Source: Thalassovita mediterranea (lineage in GTDB: Bacteria; Pseudomonadota; Alphaproteobacteria; Rhodobacterales; Rhodobacteraceae). From it: a stretch of DNA of 64,000 nucleotides. The translations under genes were made by a program, and so were the position numbers. This document shows positions 36,821 through 46,787 of this stretch, piece by piece (positions within the stretch are counted from its first letter, which is position 1; every line of letters begins with the position of its first letter). The notes beneath the pieces were generated by a model that was given only the letters and a program-made list of their open reading frames with translations, did not search any database and was not told where the DNA came from. Location of the stretch: the NCBI RefSeq assembly GCF_001458435.1, contig NZ_CYSF01000001.1:186001-250000 (forward strand). The letters run 5' to 3'.

Positions 36821-39787
36821 TTATTTCCCTTCGATGGTCAGCGCTTCGTTAATAAGCGCGGCTTGTTGTGCTTTGTGCTGGCTGGCCAGACCGGTTGCGG
36901 GCGACGCCGAAGCGGCGCGACCGGCGTAGGTCGGGCGGGTGTGTTTTGCTTTGATGCGGGTCAGACACCATTCGATGTTGGGTTCAATGAACGACCATGC
37001 GCCCTGGTTCTTGGGCTCTTCCTGACACCAGACCATTTCCGCGTCCTTGAAGCGTTCCAGCTCCTTGGTCAGCGACATGGCAGGGAACGGGTAATACTGT
37101 TCCACACGCAGCAGGTAGACATCGTCGATGCCACGGGCGTCACGCTCTTCCAGCAGGTCGAAGTAGACCTTGCCCGAACACATCACGACGCGCTTGATCT
37201 TGTCATCCGCGACCAGATTGGTGTCGGAGTTGCCTTTTTGTGCATCATCCCACAGCACGCGGTGGAAAGAGGAACCGGTGGTGAAATCCTCGGCTTCCGA
37301 GATGCACAGTTTGTGACGCAAGAGCGACTTGGGTGTCATCAGGATCAGAGGCTTACGGAAGGTCCGGTGCAGCTGACGGCGCAGAATGTGGAAGTAGTTC
37401 GCAGGCGTTGTACAGTTTGCCACGATCCAGTTGTCGCCACCGCACATCTGCAGGAAGCGTTCCAGACGACCGGACGAGTGTTCAGGGCCTTGACCCTCAA
37501 ACCCGTGCGGCAACATGCAGACGAGGCCCGACATACGCAGCCATTTCGATTCACCCGAAGAGATGAACTGGTCGAACATGATCTGCGCACCGTTGGCGAA
37601 GTCACCGAACTGTGCTTCCCACATGGTCAGCGCGTTGGGTTCTGCCAGCGAGTAGCCGTATTCAAAACCCAAAACCGCGTATTCGGACAGGGCCGAGTCG
37701 ATTACTTCGTAGCGCGCCTGACCGTCACGGATGTGGTTCAGCGGGTAGAAGCGTTCTTCGGTGTCCTGGTTCACAATGCCGGAATGGCGCTGCGAGAAGG
37801 TGCCGCGAGTCGCGTCCTGACCGGCCAGACGGACAGGGTAGCCTTCGGTCAAGAGCGAGCCGAACGCCAGTGCTTCTGCAGTCGCCCAGTCGAAACCTTT
37901 GCCGGTTTCGACCATTTTGGATTTGGCATCCAGAATACGGGCAACGGTTTTGTGCGACGGGAAGCCTTCGGGCAGACGGCTCAGTGCAGTGCCCACTTCT
38001 TTCAGGGTTTCCGGTTTGATCGCGGTCTGACCACGGTCGTAATCGGCATCCTTTTTGTCCAGATGGGACCAGCGGCCATCCAGCCAGTCGGCTTTGTTGG
38101 GCTTATACTCTTTGCCGATCTCGAACTCTTCGTTCAGGTGCGCCTGGAACGAAGCCTTCATGTCCTCGATCTCACCCTCGGGGATCAGGCCGTCCTTGAC
38201 CAGACGATCGGTGTAAAGCTGCAGCGTGGTCTTATGCTTCTTGATGGTTTTGTACATCAACGGGTTGGTGAACATCGGCTCATCGCCTTCGTTGTGACCA
38301 AACCGGCGGTAGCAGAAGATGTCGATAACCACGTCTTTGCGGAACTTCTGACGGAATTCCGTTGCAACCTTGGCGGCGTGGACCACGGCCTCGGGATCGT
38401 CGCCGTTCACGTGGAAGATCGGCGCCTCAACCACCAGTGCGTTGTCGGTGGGGTAGGGCGAAGAACGCGAGAAGTGCGGTGCAGTGGTGAAACCGATCTG
38501 GTTGTTCACCACGATGTGGATGGTGCCGCCGGTTTTGTGACCGCGCAGGCCCGACAGGGCAAAACATTCCGCCACAACACCCTGACCTGCAAAGGCCGCG
38601 TCGCCGTGCAGCAGGATCGGAATAACCGAGGTGCGTTCCGCATCGTTCATCTGATCGGTCTTAGCGCGTGCCTTGCCCAGAACAACGGGGTTCACCGCCT
38701 CAAGGTGAGAGGGGTTCGCGGTCAGCGACAAGTGAACGCTGTTGCCGTCAAATTCACGGTCCGAGGATGCACCGAGGTGGTATTTCACGTCACCGGAGCC
38801 ATCAACATCCTCGGGCTTGAAGCTGCCGCCCTGGAATTCGTTGAAGATGGCGCGGTAGGGTTTGCTCATCACGTTGGCAAGGATGTTCAGACGGCCGCGG
38901 TGCGGCATGCCGATCACAACCTCTTTGACGCCCAGGTTGCCGCCACGCTTGATGATCTGTTCCATCGCGGGGATCAGCGCTTCGCCGCCGTCCAGACCAA
39001 AACGCTTGGTGCCCATGTATTTCACATGCAGGAACTTCTCAAAGCCCTCGGCCTCAACCAGTTTGTTCAGGATCGCTTTGCGGCCCTCACGGGTAAAGGT
39101 GATCTCTTTGTTGTAACCCTCGATGCGCTCTTTCAGCCAGGACGCCTCTTCGGGGTTCGAGATGTGCATATACTGCAGCGCGAAGGTGCCGCAGTAGGTG
39201 CGCTTCACGATTTCCATGATCTGACGCAGGGATGCAATCTGCAGGCCCAGCACGTTGTCGATGAAGATCGGGCGGTCCAGATCGGCATCGGTGAAACCAT
39301 AGGATTTGTAATCCAGTTCCGGATGCGGGGTCTGGTCGCGCATTTTCAGCGGATCGATGTCGGCGATCAAGTGACCGCGGATACGATAGGCGCGGATGAT
39401 CATCAGCGCGCGGATCGAATCCAGCACGGCGCGTTTGATCGCCTCGTCCGTAACCTCAACACCTTTTTCGGCGGCCTTTTCTTTGATCTTCTTGCCTGCG
39501 CCTTTCGCCTCTTCGGGCGCGGGGGCAGGCCATTGACCATCCAGTGCGGCGGTCAGATCATCGTTGGGCACCGGGGGCCAGTCATTGCGCGCCCAGGAGG
39601 GGCCAGCGGCCTCCGCCTTGACGTCCATTTCTGCATCGCCCAGCTGGCGGAAGAACTCCTGCCAGACCTCGTCCACCGCATTGGGGTCCGCGGCGTAACG
39701 GGCGTACATTTGTTCCAGATACTCAGCATTATGCCCCTGCATGAAGCTGGAAGCATGGAAGAGGTCGTTCGGGCTTTGATCGTTCAT
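36821..39787 (-). CDS. sucA: 2-Oxoglutarate dehydrogenase E1 component
   Basis: Thiamine-diphosphate enzyme that decarboxylates 2-oxoglutarate and passes succinyl to the E2 lipoyl arm. 988 residues, normal length. Starts MNDQSPNDLFHASSFMQG with FxxxFxQ-like DEVWQEFFRQLG. Family blocks: GMPHRGRLNILANV, YHLGASSDR, LHGDAAFAGQGVV, NNQIGFTT, CYRRFGHNEGDEP and LPHGFEGQGPEHSSGRLERFLQ. The ATG at 39787 has AAGGAA upstream. Followed by sucB as an operon. Confidence 0.97.
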   Translation of the reverse strand: MNDQSPNDLFHASSFMQGHNAEYLEQMYARYAADPNAVDEVWQEFFRQLGDAEMDVKAEAAGPSWARNDWPPVPNDDLTAALDGQWPAPAPEEAKGAGKKIKEKAAEKGVEVTDEAIKRAVLDSIRALMIIRAYRIRGHLIADIDPLKMRDQTPHPELDYKSYGFTDADLDRPIFIDNVLGLQIASLRQIMEIVKRTYCGTFALQYMHISNPEEASWLKERIEGYNKEITFTREGRKAILNKLVEAEGFEKFLHVKYMGTKRFGLDGGEALIPAMEQIIKRGGNLGVKEVVIGMPHRGRLNILANVMSKPYRAIFNEFQGGSFKPEDVDGSGDVKYHLGASSDREFDGNSVHLSLTANPSHLEAVNPVVLGKARAKTDQMNDAERTSVIPILLHGDAAFAGQGVVAECFALSGLRGHKTGGTIHIVVNNQIGFTTAPHFSRSSPYPTDNALVVEAPIFHVNGDDPEAVVHAAKVATEFRQKFRKDVVIDIFCYRRFGHNEGDEPMFTNPLMYKTIKKHKTTLQLYTDRLVKDGLIPEGEIEDMKASFQAHLNEEFEIGKEYKPNKADWLDGRWSHLDKKDADYDRGQTAIKPETLKEVGTALSRLPEGFPSHKTVARILDAKSKMVETGKGFDWATAEALAFGSLLTEGYPVRLAGQDATRGTFSQRHSGIVNQDTEERFYPLNHIRDGQARYEVIDSALSEYAVLGFEYGYSLAEPNALTMWEAQFGDFANGAQIMFDQFISSGESKWLRMSGLVCMLPHGFEGQGPEHSSGRLERFLQMCGGDNWIVANCTTPANYFHILRRQLHRTFRKPLILMTPKSLLRHKLCISEAEDFTTGSSFHRVLWDDAQKGNSDTNLVADDKIKRVVMCSGKVYFDLLEERDARGIDDVYLLRVEQYYPFPAMSLTKELERFKDAEMVWCQEEPKNQGAWSFIEPNIEWCLTRIKAKHTRPTYAGRAASASPATGLASQHKAQQAALINEALTIEGK

Positions 39788-39896
39788 TTTTGCGTTCCTT
39801 GTGTCCGACCTGAAGCAACAGGAGAGAGACCCGAGTGATACGGTTTCCGGTCCCTGCCGCGATGCTTCGCAGGCGGTTATCGTAAAGTGGCAATAA

Positions 39897-39921
39897 GGGC
39901 GGGGTGTTAACAACCCCGCCC
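39897..39921 (-). terminator. Hairpin between sucD and sucA
   Basis: 9-bp stem GGGCGGGGT/ACCCCGCCC (one end-pair with a GTTAAC-containing loop) lying 16 bases after sucD. The minus strand continues TTATTG, a weak T-run, so this may be an attenuator rather than a full stop. Confidence 0.6.
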
Positions 39922-39936
39922 CAATTCAACTTTTTA

Positions 39937-40824
39937 TCAGCCGAGCTCGATTGCTTTCTGCACGGCTTCACCCAGGGTTGCAGGGCTATCTGCAACAACG
40001 ATGCCAGCCGATTTCATGGCTTCGATCTTGTCCTCAGCACCACCTTTGCCGCCGGCGACGATTGCGCCTGCGTGGCCCATGCGGCGGCCCGGAGGCGCCG
40101 TGCGGCCAGCGATGAAGCCTGCGGTCGGTTTCCAGCGGCCTTTTTTCTTCTGTTCCTTCAGGAACTCGGCTGCTTCTTCTTCGGCAGAACCACCGATTTC
40201 ACCGATCATGATGATCGAGGTGGTTTCATCATCGTCCAGGAACATGTCCAGCACGTCGATGTGCTCGGTGCCTTTGATCGGGTCGCCACCGATACCAACG
40301 GCGGTCGACTGACCCAGACCGATGTCCGAAGTCTGTTTCACAGCTTCATAGGTCAGGGTGCCGGAACGGGACACAACGCCAACCGAACCACGGTTGTGGA
40401 TGTGGCCGGGCATGATGCCGATTTTACAGGCGCCGGGGGTGATCAGGCCGGGGCAGTTCGGGCCGATCAGACGGCTGGTGCTATCTTCCAGCGCACGCTT
40501 CACGCGCATCATGTCCAGCACCGGAATGCCTTCGGTGATGCAGACGATCAGTTCCATTTCCGCGTCGATCGCTTCGAGGATCGAGTCAGCCGCGAAGGGC
40601 GGAGGAACATAGATCACCGATGCGTTTGCTTCGGTTTTGGCTTTGGCTTCGTGAACCGAGTTGAACACGGGCAGGCCCAGATGTTCGTTGCCACCTTTGC
40701 CGGGGGTTACACCACCAACCATTTTGGTGCCGTAAGCAATCGCCTGCTCCGAGTGGAAGGTACCCTGCGAGCCAGTGAAGCCCTGACAGATGACTTTGGT
40801 GTTTTCGTCTACGAGGATTGCCAT
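39937..40824 (-). CDS. sucD: Succinyl-CoA synthetase, alpha subunit
   Basis: With SucC interconverts succinyl-CoA and succinate with substrate-level NTP formation. 295 residues. CoA-binding [13 protein letters not shown] and the phosphohistidine loop [11 protein letters not shown] with His251. Normally sucD directly follows sucC; here a GT25 gene lies between. Starts 24 bases after that gene. Confidence 0.97.
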   Translation of the reverse strand: MAILVDENTKVICQGFTGSQGTFHSEQAIAYGTKMVGGVTPGKGGNEHLGLPVFNSVHEAKAKTEANASVIYVPPPFAADSILEAIDAEMELIVCITEGIPVLDMMRVKRALEDSTSRLIGPNCPGLITPGACKIGIMPGHIHNRGSVGVVSRSGTLTYEAVKQTSDIGLGQSTAVGIGGDPIKGTEHIDVLDMFLDDDETTSIIMIGEIGGSAEEEAAEFLKEQKKKGRWKPTAGFIAGRTAPPGRRMGHAGAIVAGGKGGAEDKIEAMKSAGIVVADSPATLGEAVQKAIELG

Positions 40825-40848
40825 TTGGCGTTCTCCTGTTTTCTGAAT

Positions 40849-41757
40849 TCAGTTTGAAGAAGCGGAGGCGTTAAGTGCGGCCCCAGCATCTTGCGTTGTG
40901 TTTCGAAAAGAGATGTCTGCTACGTCTTGCCATGCGATCTTGACCGGTTTCACCTTACCTAGGGCCCAAAGAAGCAGGTATTTCGGCAGCACTTTGATTT
41001 CGTGCCAGCCGTGCAACAACGCTTTGCGCTGTTTGGCCCACTTCAGGTCTGGGTTCTTGGCCTTGGCTGCGCCATCAGGCTGGCTCAGTGTTTCTGTCTG
41101 CGGGGGCAGGTTGCCCTGTACCGACAGTGCCGGGTTGACTTGGTATGTCGTCAGCTTGCGTGCCAACGGCGATACCGCACGGTTGAACAGGTTGTGGTCG
41201 ATTGGGACGTTACGATTGTCATGAGCGACAATTTTCTGCGCACCCGCACGGGATACCAGATAACCTGCCGTCCCAGAGTGCCGCGAGCGCAGACGTTTGA
41301 TGTCCCGACCCAGATGGGTTTTTCCCGACTGGTCCAGCAAAACAACCATCCGGTCGTCCAGCCAGCGTTCAATTTTGACCACATCAGCGTCTTCTGGCCA
41401 CCACGACATGTCCGCCAGCCAAGCACCAAGATCCCGAGACAGAAACACATCGTCTTCCAGCATCAGGCAGTAGCGTTGGTCGGAGTTTAGGAATGCACGC
41501 AAGGCCTCGATATGGCTGTGCGTGCATGCCTTCGCGTGCATTTCCATTTCGCCCCAAGGGCCGAAATCGTGAAATGCGGACAAGAGTTCGGGTGTTTTAA
41601 CGCCGTCTGTCGCATCAAAAAACTGCGCGTCGATCCCTGCATGGGCGAATTGCTCCGCCACGAGGGACCGCCGATCGGTCGCGCGCTCTAGGCTAACGAC
41701 CGACACCAGCACGTCTCCGTGCTTGGCAGCAGTTTTATGAGTGACCGCAGTGTTCAT
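40849..41757 (-). CDS. GT25-family glycosyltransferase between sucC and sucD
   Basis: 302 residues resembling LPS beta-1,4-galactosyltransferase-type GT25 enzymes: VSLERATDRRSLVAEQF at the start, AGIDAQFFDATDG, ACTHSHIEALRAF, the LMLEDDVFLS motif (catalytic/metal acidic cluster near 98-104) and GTAGYLVSRAGAQKI. It starts 9 bases after sucC and ends 24 bases before sucD, all in one direction, so it is almost certainly co-transcribed with the TCA genes. There is no metabolic link between the functions; co-option of the promoter is one explanation. Confidence 0.85.
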   Translation of the reverse strand: MNTAVTHKTAAKHGDVLVSVVSLERATDRRSLVAEQFAHAGIDAQFFDATDGVKTPELLSAFHDFGPWGEMEMHAKACTHSHIEALRAFLNSDQRYCLMLEDDVFLSRDLGAWLADMSWWPEDADVVKIERWLDDRMVVLLDQSGKTHLGRDIKRLRSRHSGTAGYLVSRAGAQKIVAHDNRNVPIDHNLFNRAVSPLARKLTTYQVNPALSVQGNLPPQTETLSQPDGAAKAKNPDLKWAKQRKALLHGWHEIKVLPKYLLLWALGKVKPVKIAWQDVADISFRNTTQDAGAALNASASSN

Positions 41758-41766
41758 CTCTGTGGC

Positions 41767-42960
41767 TTAGCCTTTAACCGCTTTAACGATCTTTTCGGCG
41801 CCGTCCGACAGGTTGTCGGCTGCGATGACGTTCAGGCCAGAGGTGTTGATGATCTCTTTACCCTGCTCGACATTGGTGCCTTCCAGACGTACGACCAGCG
41901 GAACCTCAAGGCCCACTTCTTTCACAGCCGCAACAACGCCTTCTGCAATCACGTCACAACGCATGATGCCGCCGAAGATGTTGACCAGGATGCCTTTGAC
42001 GTTTTCGTCCGAGGTAATGATCTTGAACGCTTCGGTCACTTTCTCTTTGGTGGCGCCGCCGCCAACGTCGAGGAAGTTTGCAGGCTCTGCGCCGTACAGT
42101 TTGATGATGTCCATGGTGGCCATTGCCAGACCAGCACCGTTCACCATGCAGCCGATTTCACCGTCCAGAGCGATGTAGTTCAGGTCGTATTTCGACGCTT
42201 CCAGCTCTTTGGGATCTTCTTCGGTTTCGTCGCGCAGGGCTGCAACGTCGGCGTGGCGGTAAACCGCGTTGCCGTCGAAACCCAGTTTCGCGTCCAGAAC
42301 CTTCAGCTCGTTGCCGGGCATGACGATCAGCGGGTTGATTTCCAGCATCTCCATGTCCTTCTCAACGAAGGCTTTGTAGAGCTGACCCATCAGTTTCACG
42401 CACTGCTTGACCGCGGTGCCTTCCAGGCCCAGGGCGAACGCGATGCGACGGCCGTGGTACGCTTGGTAGCCGGTGGCCGGATCAACGGAGAAGGACAGGA
42501 TTTTCTCAGGGGTGCTTTCGGCAACCTCTTCGATGTCCATGCCGCCTTCGGTGGAGCACACGAAGGAGATGCGCGAGGTCTGGCGGTCTACCAGCAGAGC
42601 CAGATACAGCTCACGCTCGATGTCCGAACCTGCTTCGATGTAGATGCGGTTAACCTGCTTGCCAACCGGACCGGTCTGGTGCGTGACCAGGGTGCGACCC
42701 AGCATTTTCTTGGCTTCTTCGGCGGCTTCTTCTACCGACTTGGCCAGGCGGACACCGCCTTTTTCGCCTGCGTCTGCTTCCTTGAAGGAGCCTTTGCCGC
42801 GACCACCTGCGTGGATCTGAGCTTTGACAACCCACAGAGGGCCGTCCAGCTCACCAGCTGCGGTTTTTGCATCTTCGGCCTTCAGGACGACACGTCCATC
42901 AGAAACCGGTGCGCCGTATTCGCGAAGCAGAGCCTTCGCCTGATACTCATGAATGTTCAT
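41767..42960 (-). CDS. sucC: Succinyl-CoA synthetase, beta subunit
   Basis: Nucleotide-binding subunit, 397 residues, starting [16 protein letters not shown] as in the family. ATP-grasp motifs: [27 protein letters not shown]-like [10 protein letters not shown], and [13 protein letters not shown] with the CoA-side [15 protein letters not shown]. First gene of the sucC-GT25-sucD unit, with tandem palindromic sites about 105-140 bases upstream. Confidence 0.97.
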   Translation of the reverse strand: MNIHEYQAKALLREYGAPVSDGRVVLKAEDAKTAAGELDGPLWVVKAQIHAGGRGKGSFKEADAGEKGGVRLAKSVEEAAEEAKKMLGRTLVTHQTGPVGKQVNRIYIEAGSDIERELYLALLVDRQTSRISFVCSTEGGMDIEEVAESTPEKILSFSVDPATGYQAYHGRRIAFALGLEGTAVKQCVKLMGQLYKAFVEKDMEMLEINPLIVMPGNELKVLDAKLGFDGNAVYRHADVAALRDETEEDPKELEASKYDLNYIALDGEIGCMVNGAGLAMATMDIIKLYGAEPANFLDVGGGATKEKVTEAFKIITSDENVKGILVNIFGGIMRCDVIAEGVVAAVKEVGLEVPLVVRLEGTNVEQGKEIINTSGLNVIAADNLSDGAEKIVKAVKG

Positions 42961-42969
42961 GAAACTGTC

Positions 42970-43012
42970 CCGTCTTGCTACGATTACGCAGATATACGCA
43001 CAGGGAAGACGG
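42970..43012 (-). promoter_or_regulatory. Leader inverted repeat before sucC
   Basis: CCGTCTT (42970-42976) pairs with AAGACGG (43006-43012) across a 29-base loop, immediately upstream of the sucC start. The arm nearest the gene contains the only purine-rich stretch (GACGGG) that could act as ribosome site. Effect on translation is speculative. Confidence 0.3.
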
Positions 43013-43062
43013 TTCTTTAAGTAATTTTTGTGCGTAGGGGCGGTTTTGCGCCGTTTTTCCGA

Positions 43063-43100
43063 TTTTTGTGATCACGCTTTTTGAGGGTGTGATCACAAAA
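43063..43100. promoter_or_regulatory. Tandem palindromic operator upstream of sucC
   Basis: Two identical 8-base palindromes GTGATCAC (43068-43075 and 43089-43096) lie exactly 21 bp apart centre to centre, each flanked by an A/T tract (ATTTTTGTGATCACG and GTGATCACAAAATA). The same arrangement with the same spacing occurs before sdhC. The pattern suggests two dimers on one DNA face. This gap (42961-43331) otherwise holds the mdh terminator and the sucC promoter. Confidence 0.7.
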
Positions 43101-43282
43101 TATGGACCTAAGTAACACTGAGGTAACGGTGTTGCAGCGTGTTCTCGGGTTGGTTGTGGCGTCTGCGACTCATTGCCTATGAGGTGCGCGAAGCGACTGT
43201 CGGGCGCTAACAAACGACCATATTGACAGATGCTTTGTACTAATCACTGAGTAGTCCCGAGGTGGGGCCGCTGCCCAAATTG

Positions 43283-43308
43283 AAAAGGGCCCGCCAGTTG
43301 GCGAGCCC
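43283..43308 (-). terminator. Terminator after mdh
   Basis: 9-bp stem GGGCTCGCC/GGCGGGCCC on the minus strand (43287-43308, one wobble pair) with an AACT loop and a TTTT run. It separates mdh from the sucC promoter region. Confidence 0.8.
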
Positions 43309-43331
43309 TCTGATCTAGTGGCGTCGATGGC

Positions 43332-44396
<1,065 letters not shown>

Positions 44397-44453
44397 TTAT
44401 ACCGAAAAACCCTGTATCTATTGGCTGGTGGCGCTAACGGGCTGTTTGTCGCA

Positions 44454-44467
44454 TTTTTGTGATCAGA
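44454..44467. promoter_or_regulatory. Single TGATCACAAAA-type site upstream of mdh
   Basis: Reading on the minus strand the site is TCTGATCACAAAAAT, matching the sucC site TGATCACAAAAAT on 13 positions. It is a 7 of 8 match to the GTGATCAC core and lies about 165 bases upstream of the mdh start. No partner is found 21 bp away. Confidence 0.5.
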
Positions 44468-44572
44468 CTGCGTTTTTGCTCTGTCTGCGTTGGCCGTGCC
44501 CCTTCATGCGAATAATGCAGTGTGCAGATTCGCGGTCAGGGTGTGGGTTGGAATGGTGTGCATCGGACTGCG

Positions 44573-44893
44573 CTAAAGAGCCGATCCACCGGCTGGCGCG
44601 GCCTCCGCCAGAGTTTCAAAGGCCTGACCGCTGGCAACAAGGCAGGTCATCCCGTCGGCGCGCGTGACGGTGATTGTCCAGGTGCCAGAAGAGGTGGAGG
44701 CAAACACCTCAACCACTGCATTGTCACGACCAAGGCCGATGGATTGTCGGCTTTCACCGTAATCTGTGGCCAGTTTATCGACCACTTTGTCGCGCGGGGC
44801 GCAGATGTTGGGCGCGGTGGCCTGTGCGGATTGCGCACTAAGAAGGAGGGCGACGCAGCATAGCGCTGCGGGTTGGACGAGGGGGCGTGGCAT
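44573..44893 (-). CDS. Small periplasmic protein of unknown function
   Basis: 106 residues. A clean Sec signal peptide (PLVQPAALCCVALLLSAQSAQA, cleavage near residue 24) leads to a mature part with two Cys (ICAPRDK and MTCLVASGQ), and FASTSSGTWTITVTRADG. Small proteins like this are common and conserved in Rhodobacteraceae but have no known role. The ATG at 44893 has GGACATC upstream (GAAAGGAC). It lies between mdh and mcl2 and is divergent from mcl2. Confidence 0.75.
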   Translation of the reverse strand: MPRPLVQPAALCCVALLLSAQSAQATAPNICAPRDKVVDKLATDYGESRQSIGLGRDNAVVEVFASTSSGTWTITVTRADGMTCLVASGQAFETLAEAAPAGGSAL

Positions 44894-45014
44894 ATCAGAT
44901 GTCCTTTCGGGAAACGAAGAGGTGGGGACAGGCTGACGCTTCGGGCTGAAGATCCGGTTAACGGGCCGAGCGGCCCTTCGATCGCGTGTCCGGATCGGCC
45001 GGACGCCGCGTTTT

Positions 45015-45028
45015 CTGCGATGCGGCGA
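45015..45028. promoter_or_regulatory. 14-base element upstream of mcl2, identical to one upstream of ecm
   Basis: CTGCGATGCGGCGA, 68 bases before the mcl2 ATG and just ahead of possible -35 hexamers (TTGCCT or TTGAAC near 45032-45042). The same 14 bases occur at 60417-60430 upstream of ecm in the same orientation relative to the gene. Confidence 0.5.
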
Positions 45029-45095
45029 GATTTGCCTTGAACTTTTTTGGCGATTTTGGTCTTTACTGCGCAACATTCTTGCGAGGAGATCTGAA

Positions 45096-45950
45096 ATGGA
45101 TATGGCCGCCCGCCCTTACCGCTCTGTACTTTATATTCCCGGGTCCAAGGACCGTGCGCTGGAAAAGGCCCGTGGTCTGGCCGTTGATGCGATCATCTTC
45201 GACCTTGAAGATGCGGTGGCGCCCGACGCCAAAGTCGGTGCCCGCGACACCCTGAAGGCCGCGCTGGCAGAAGGTGGCTATGGCAACCGTGCCAAGATCA
45301 TCCGTATCAACGGTCTGGACACCGAATGGGGCCGAGGCGACGTTGAAGCGCTGCGCGATGCGGACGCCGATGCCTTCCTGCTGCCCAAGGTGAACTCTGC
45401 CGCTGATGTGCAGGCGCTGGCCGATCGGTTGGGCAATGACACCCCGATCTGGGCGATGATCGAAACGCCGCTGGGCGTGCTGAACGCGCTGGAAATTGCT
45501 GCGCACCCGCAGTTGCAGGGTTTCGTGGCCGGCACCAACGATCTGGCGAAGGAATTGAACTGCCGTTTCCGCGCCGATCGTCTGCCGATGCAGATGGCGC
45601 TGCAGACCATGCTGCTGGCCGCACGCGCCCACGGCGTTGTCGTTGTTGACGGCGTTTACAACCAGTTCAAAGACGACGAAGGCCTGAAGGCCGAATGCGA
45701 TCAGGGCCGCGATCTGGGCTTTGACGGCAAAACCCTGATCCACCCTGCGCAGGTCGATGTGACCAACGTGGCTTTCGCACCCTCTGAGGCAGAGATTGAA
45801 CTGGCCAAGCGTCAGATTGCTGCGTTCGAGGAATGCGAGGCTGCTGGCGAAGGCGTGGCCGTTGTCGACGGAAAAATTGTTGAAAATCTGCACGTTGAAA
45901 CTGCGACAAAACTGTTGGCCAAAGCGGCCGCTATTGCAGAGCGCACCTAA
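45096..45950 (+). CDS. mcl2: (3S)-Malyl-CoA thioesterase (Mcl2 type, CitE/HpcH family)
   Basis: Hydrolyses (3S)-malyl-CoA to malate and CoA, finishing glyoxylate plus acetyl-CoA condensation in the ethylmalonyl-CoA pathway. 284 residues, starting YRSVLYIPGSKDRALEKA, with the metal-binding FDLEDAV and MIETPLGVLNALEI. This is the shorter CitE-like paralogue; in Rhodobacter the longer Mcl1 has a different start and does the lyase step. The neighbouring mch gene supports the pathway. ATG at 45096 has GAGGAG with a 7-base gap. A citrate-lyase-like lyase role cannot be excluded by reading. Confidence 0.85.
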   Translation: MDMAARPYRSVLYIPGSKDRALEKARGLAVDAIIFDLEDAVAPDAKVGARDTLKAALAEGGYGNRAKIIRINGLDTEWGRGDVEALRDADADAFLLPKVNSAADVQALADRLGNDTPIWAMIETPLGVLNALEIAAHPQLQGFVAGTNDLAKELNCRFRADRLPMQMALQTMLLAARAHGVVVVDGVYNQFKDDEGLKAECDQGRDLGFDGKTLIHPAQVDVTNVAFAPSEAEIELAKRQIAAFEECEAAGEGVAVVDGKIVENLHVETATKLLAKAAAIAERT

Positions 45951-46008
45951 TCGGCGTTAGCTGCGCCCAGAATGACACCCAAGACCCACGTATATACGGA
46001 GGCAACTT

Positions 46009-46554
46009 ATGATTTGGCTTATTCTGGGCGTGCTCCTCTGGAGCGGTACACACCTCTTCAAACGGCTGGCGCCTGAGGCGCGTGCAAAACTGGGCGAAAA
46101 GGGCAAAGGTCCGATCGCTCTATTGCTCATCCTATCCATCGTTTTGATGGTCATCGGTTATCGCGCGGCGGATGGCGCGTTTTTCTGGGGCCGTAGCCCG
46201 ATGCTGGCGGGCATCAACAACCTGCTGGTGCTGTTTGCGGTTTATCTGTTCGCCGCGTCGGGTCTGAAAACCCGCATCACCAAGGTGATCCGCCACCCGC
46301 AGCTGACCGCAGTGAAGGTCTGGGCGCTGGGGCACCTGATTGTGAATGGCGATACGCCCTCGTTCATCCTGTTCGGCGGTCTGCTGGCCTGGGCGGTGGT
46401 TGAGGTGATCGTGATCAACCGCGCCGAACCGCGTCCCGCGCCGGAGGATAGCTACCCTGTCGCCAAAGAGATCCGCGCGCTGGTTGGCACCGTGATCGTG
46501 TTTGGTGTTATGGCGACTGTGCATATTCTGCTGGGCTATAACCCGTTTGGCTAA
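46009..46554 (+). CDS. NnrU-family membrane protein
   Basis: 181 residues with five to six hydrophobic helices. Start MIWLILGVLLWSGTHLFKRLAPEAR, then a GYRAADGAFFWG and GLKTRITKVIRHPQLTAVKVWALGHLIVNGD, the NnrU signature. NnrU was found near nitrite/nitric-oxide reductase genes, but relatives occur widely, sometimes as methyl/isoprenoid-type enzymes; the function here is unknown. It lies between mcl2 and mch, likely one operon (58-base gap, then 24). Confidence 0.88.
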   Translation: MIWLILGVLLWSGTHLFKRLAPEARAKLGEKGKGPIALLLILSIVLMVIGYRAADGAFFWGRSPMLAGINNLLVLFAVYLFAASGLKTRITKVIRHPQLTAVKVWALGHLIVNGDTPSFILFGGLLAWAVVEVIVINRAEPRPAPEDSYPVAKEIRALVGTVIVFGVMATVHILLGYNPFG

Positions 46555-46578
46555 GCTGGTTTGGATGAGGAAAGACAC

Positions 46579-46782
46579 ATGAAACTTTATCGGATGCTGA
46601 CCGAAGACGACACATCGGCCTTCTGCCACAAAGTCACCGACGCGCTGAACAAAGGCTGGGAACTACACGGTTCCCCCACCTATGCCTTTGACGCGGCAAA
46701 CGGGGTGATGCGGTGCGGGCAGGCCGTGGTGAAAGAGGTCGACGGCACCTACACACCTGACATCAAACTGGGAGCTCAGTAA
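46579..46782 (+). CDS. DUF1737-domain small protein
   Basis: 67 residues, MKLYRMLTEDDTSAFCHKV, with the conserved LNKGWELHGSPTYAFD and a late MRCGQAVVKEVDG. The DUF1737 family is small and uncharacterised. ATG at 46579 has a GAGGAAAG site; a TTG at 46561 is less likely. It sits 5 bases before mch, probably coupled. Confidence 0.85.
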   Translation: MKLYRMLTEDDTSAFCHKVTDALNKGWELHGSPTYAFDAANGVMRCGQAVVKEVDGTYTPDIKLGAQ

Positions 46783-46787
46783 GCACA

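Noticed and set aside
35297-39838. A 1513-codon open frame on the plus strand across sucA and sucB
   Set aside because: It is antisense to two unmistakable genes and its translation is rich in His, Gly and Arg with no family marks. Long antisense frames arise from G+C-rich third positions.
43068-43096. CRP/FNR-type sites before sucC and sdhC
   Set aside because: CRP needs TGTGA-N6-TCACA and FNR TTGAT-N4-ATCAA. Here the two halves are fused (TGTGATCACA), so spacing does not fit.
45096-45950. Citrate lyase beta subunit (CitE)
   Set aside because: Same superfamily, but the mch neighbour and EMC context favour malyl-CoA thioesterase; citrate lyase alpha and gamma genes are absent.
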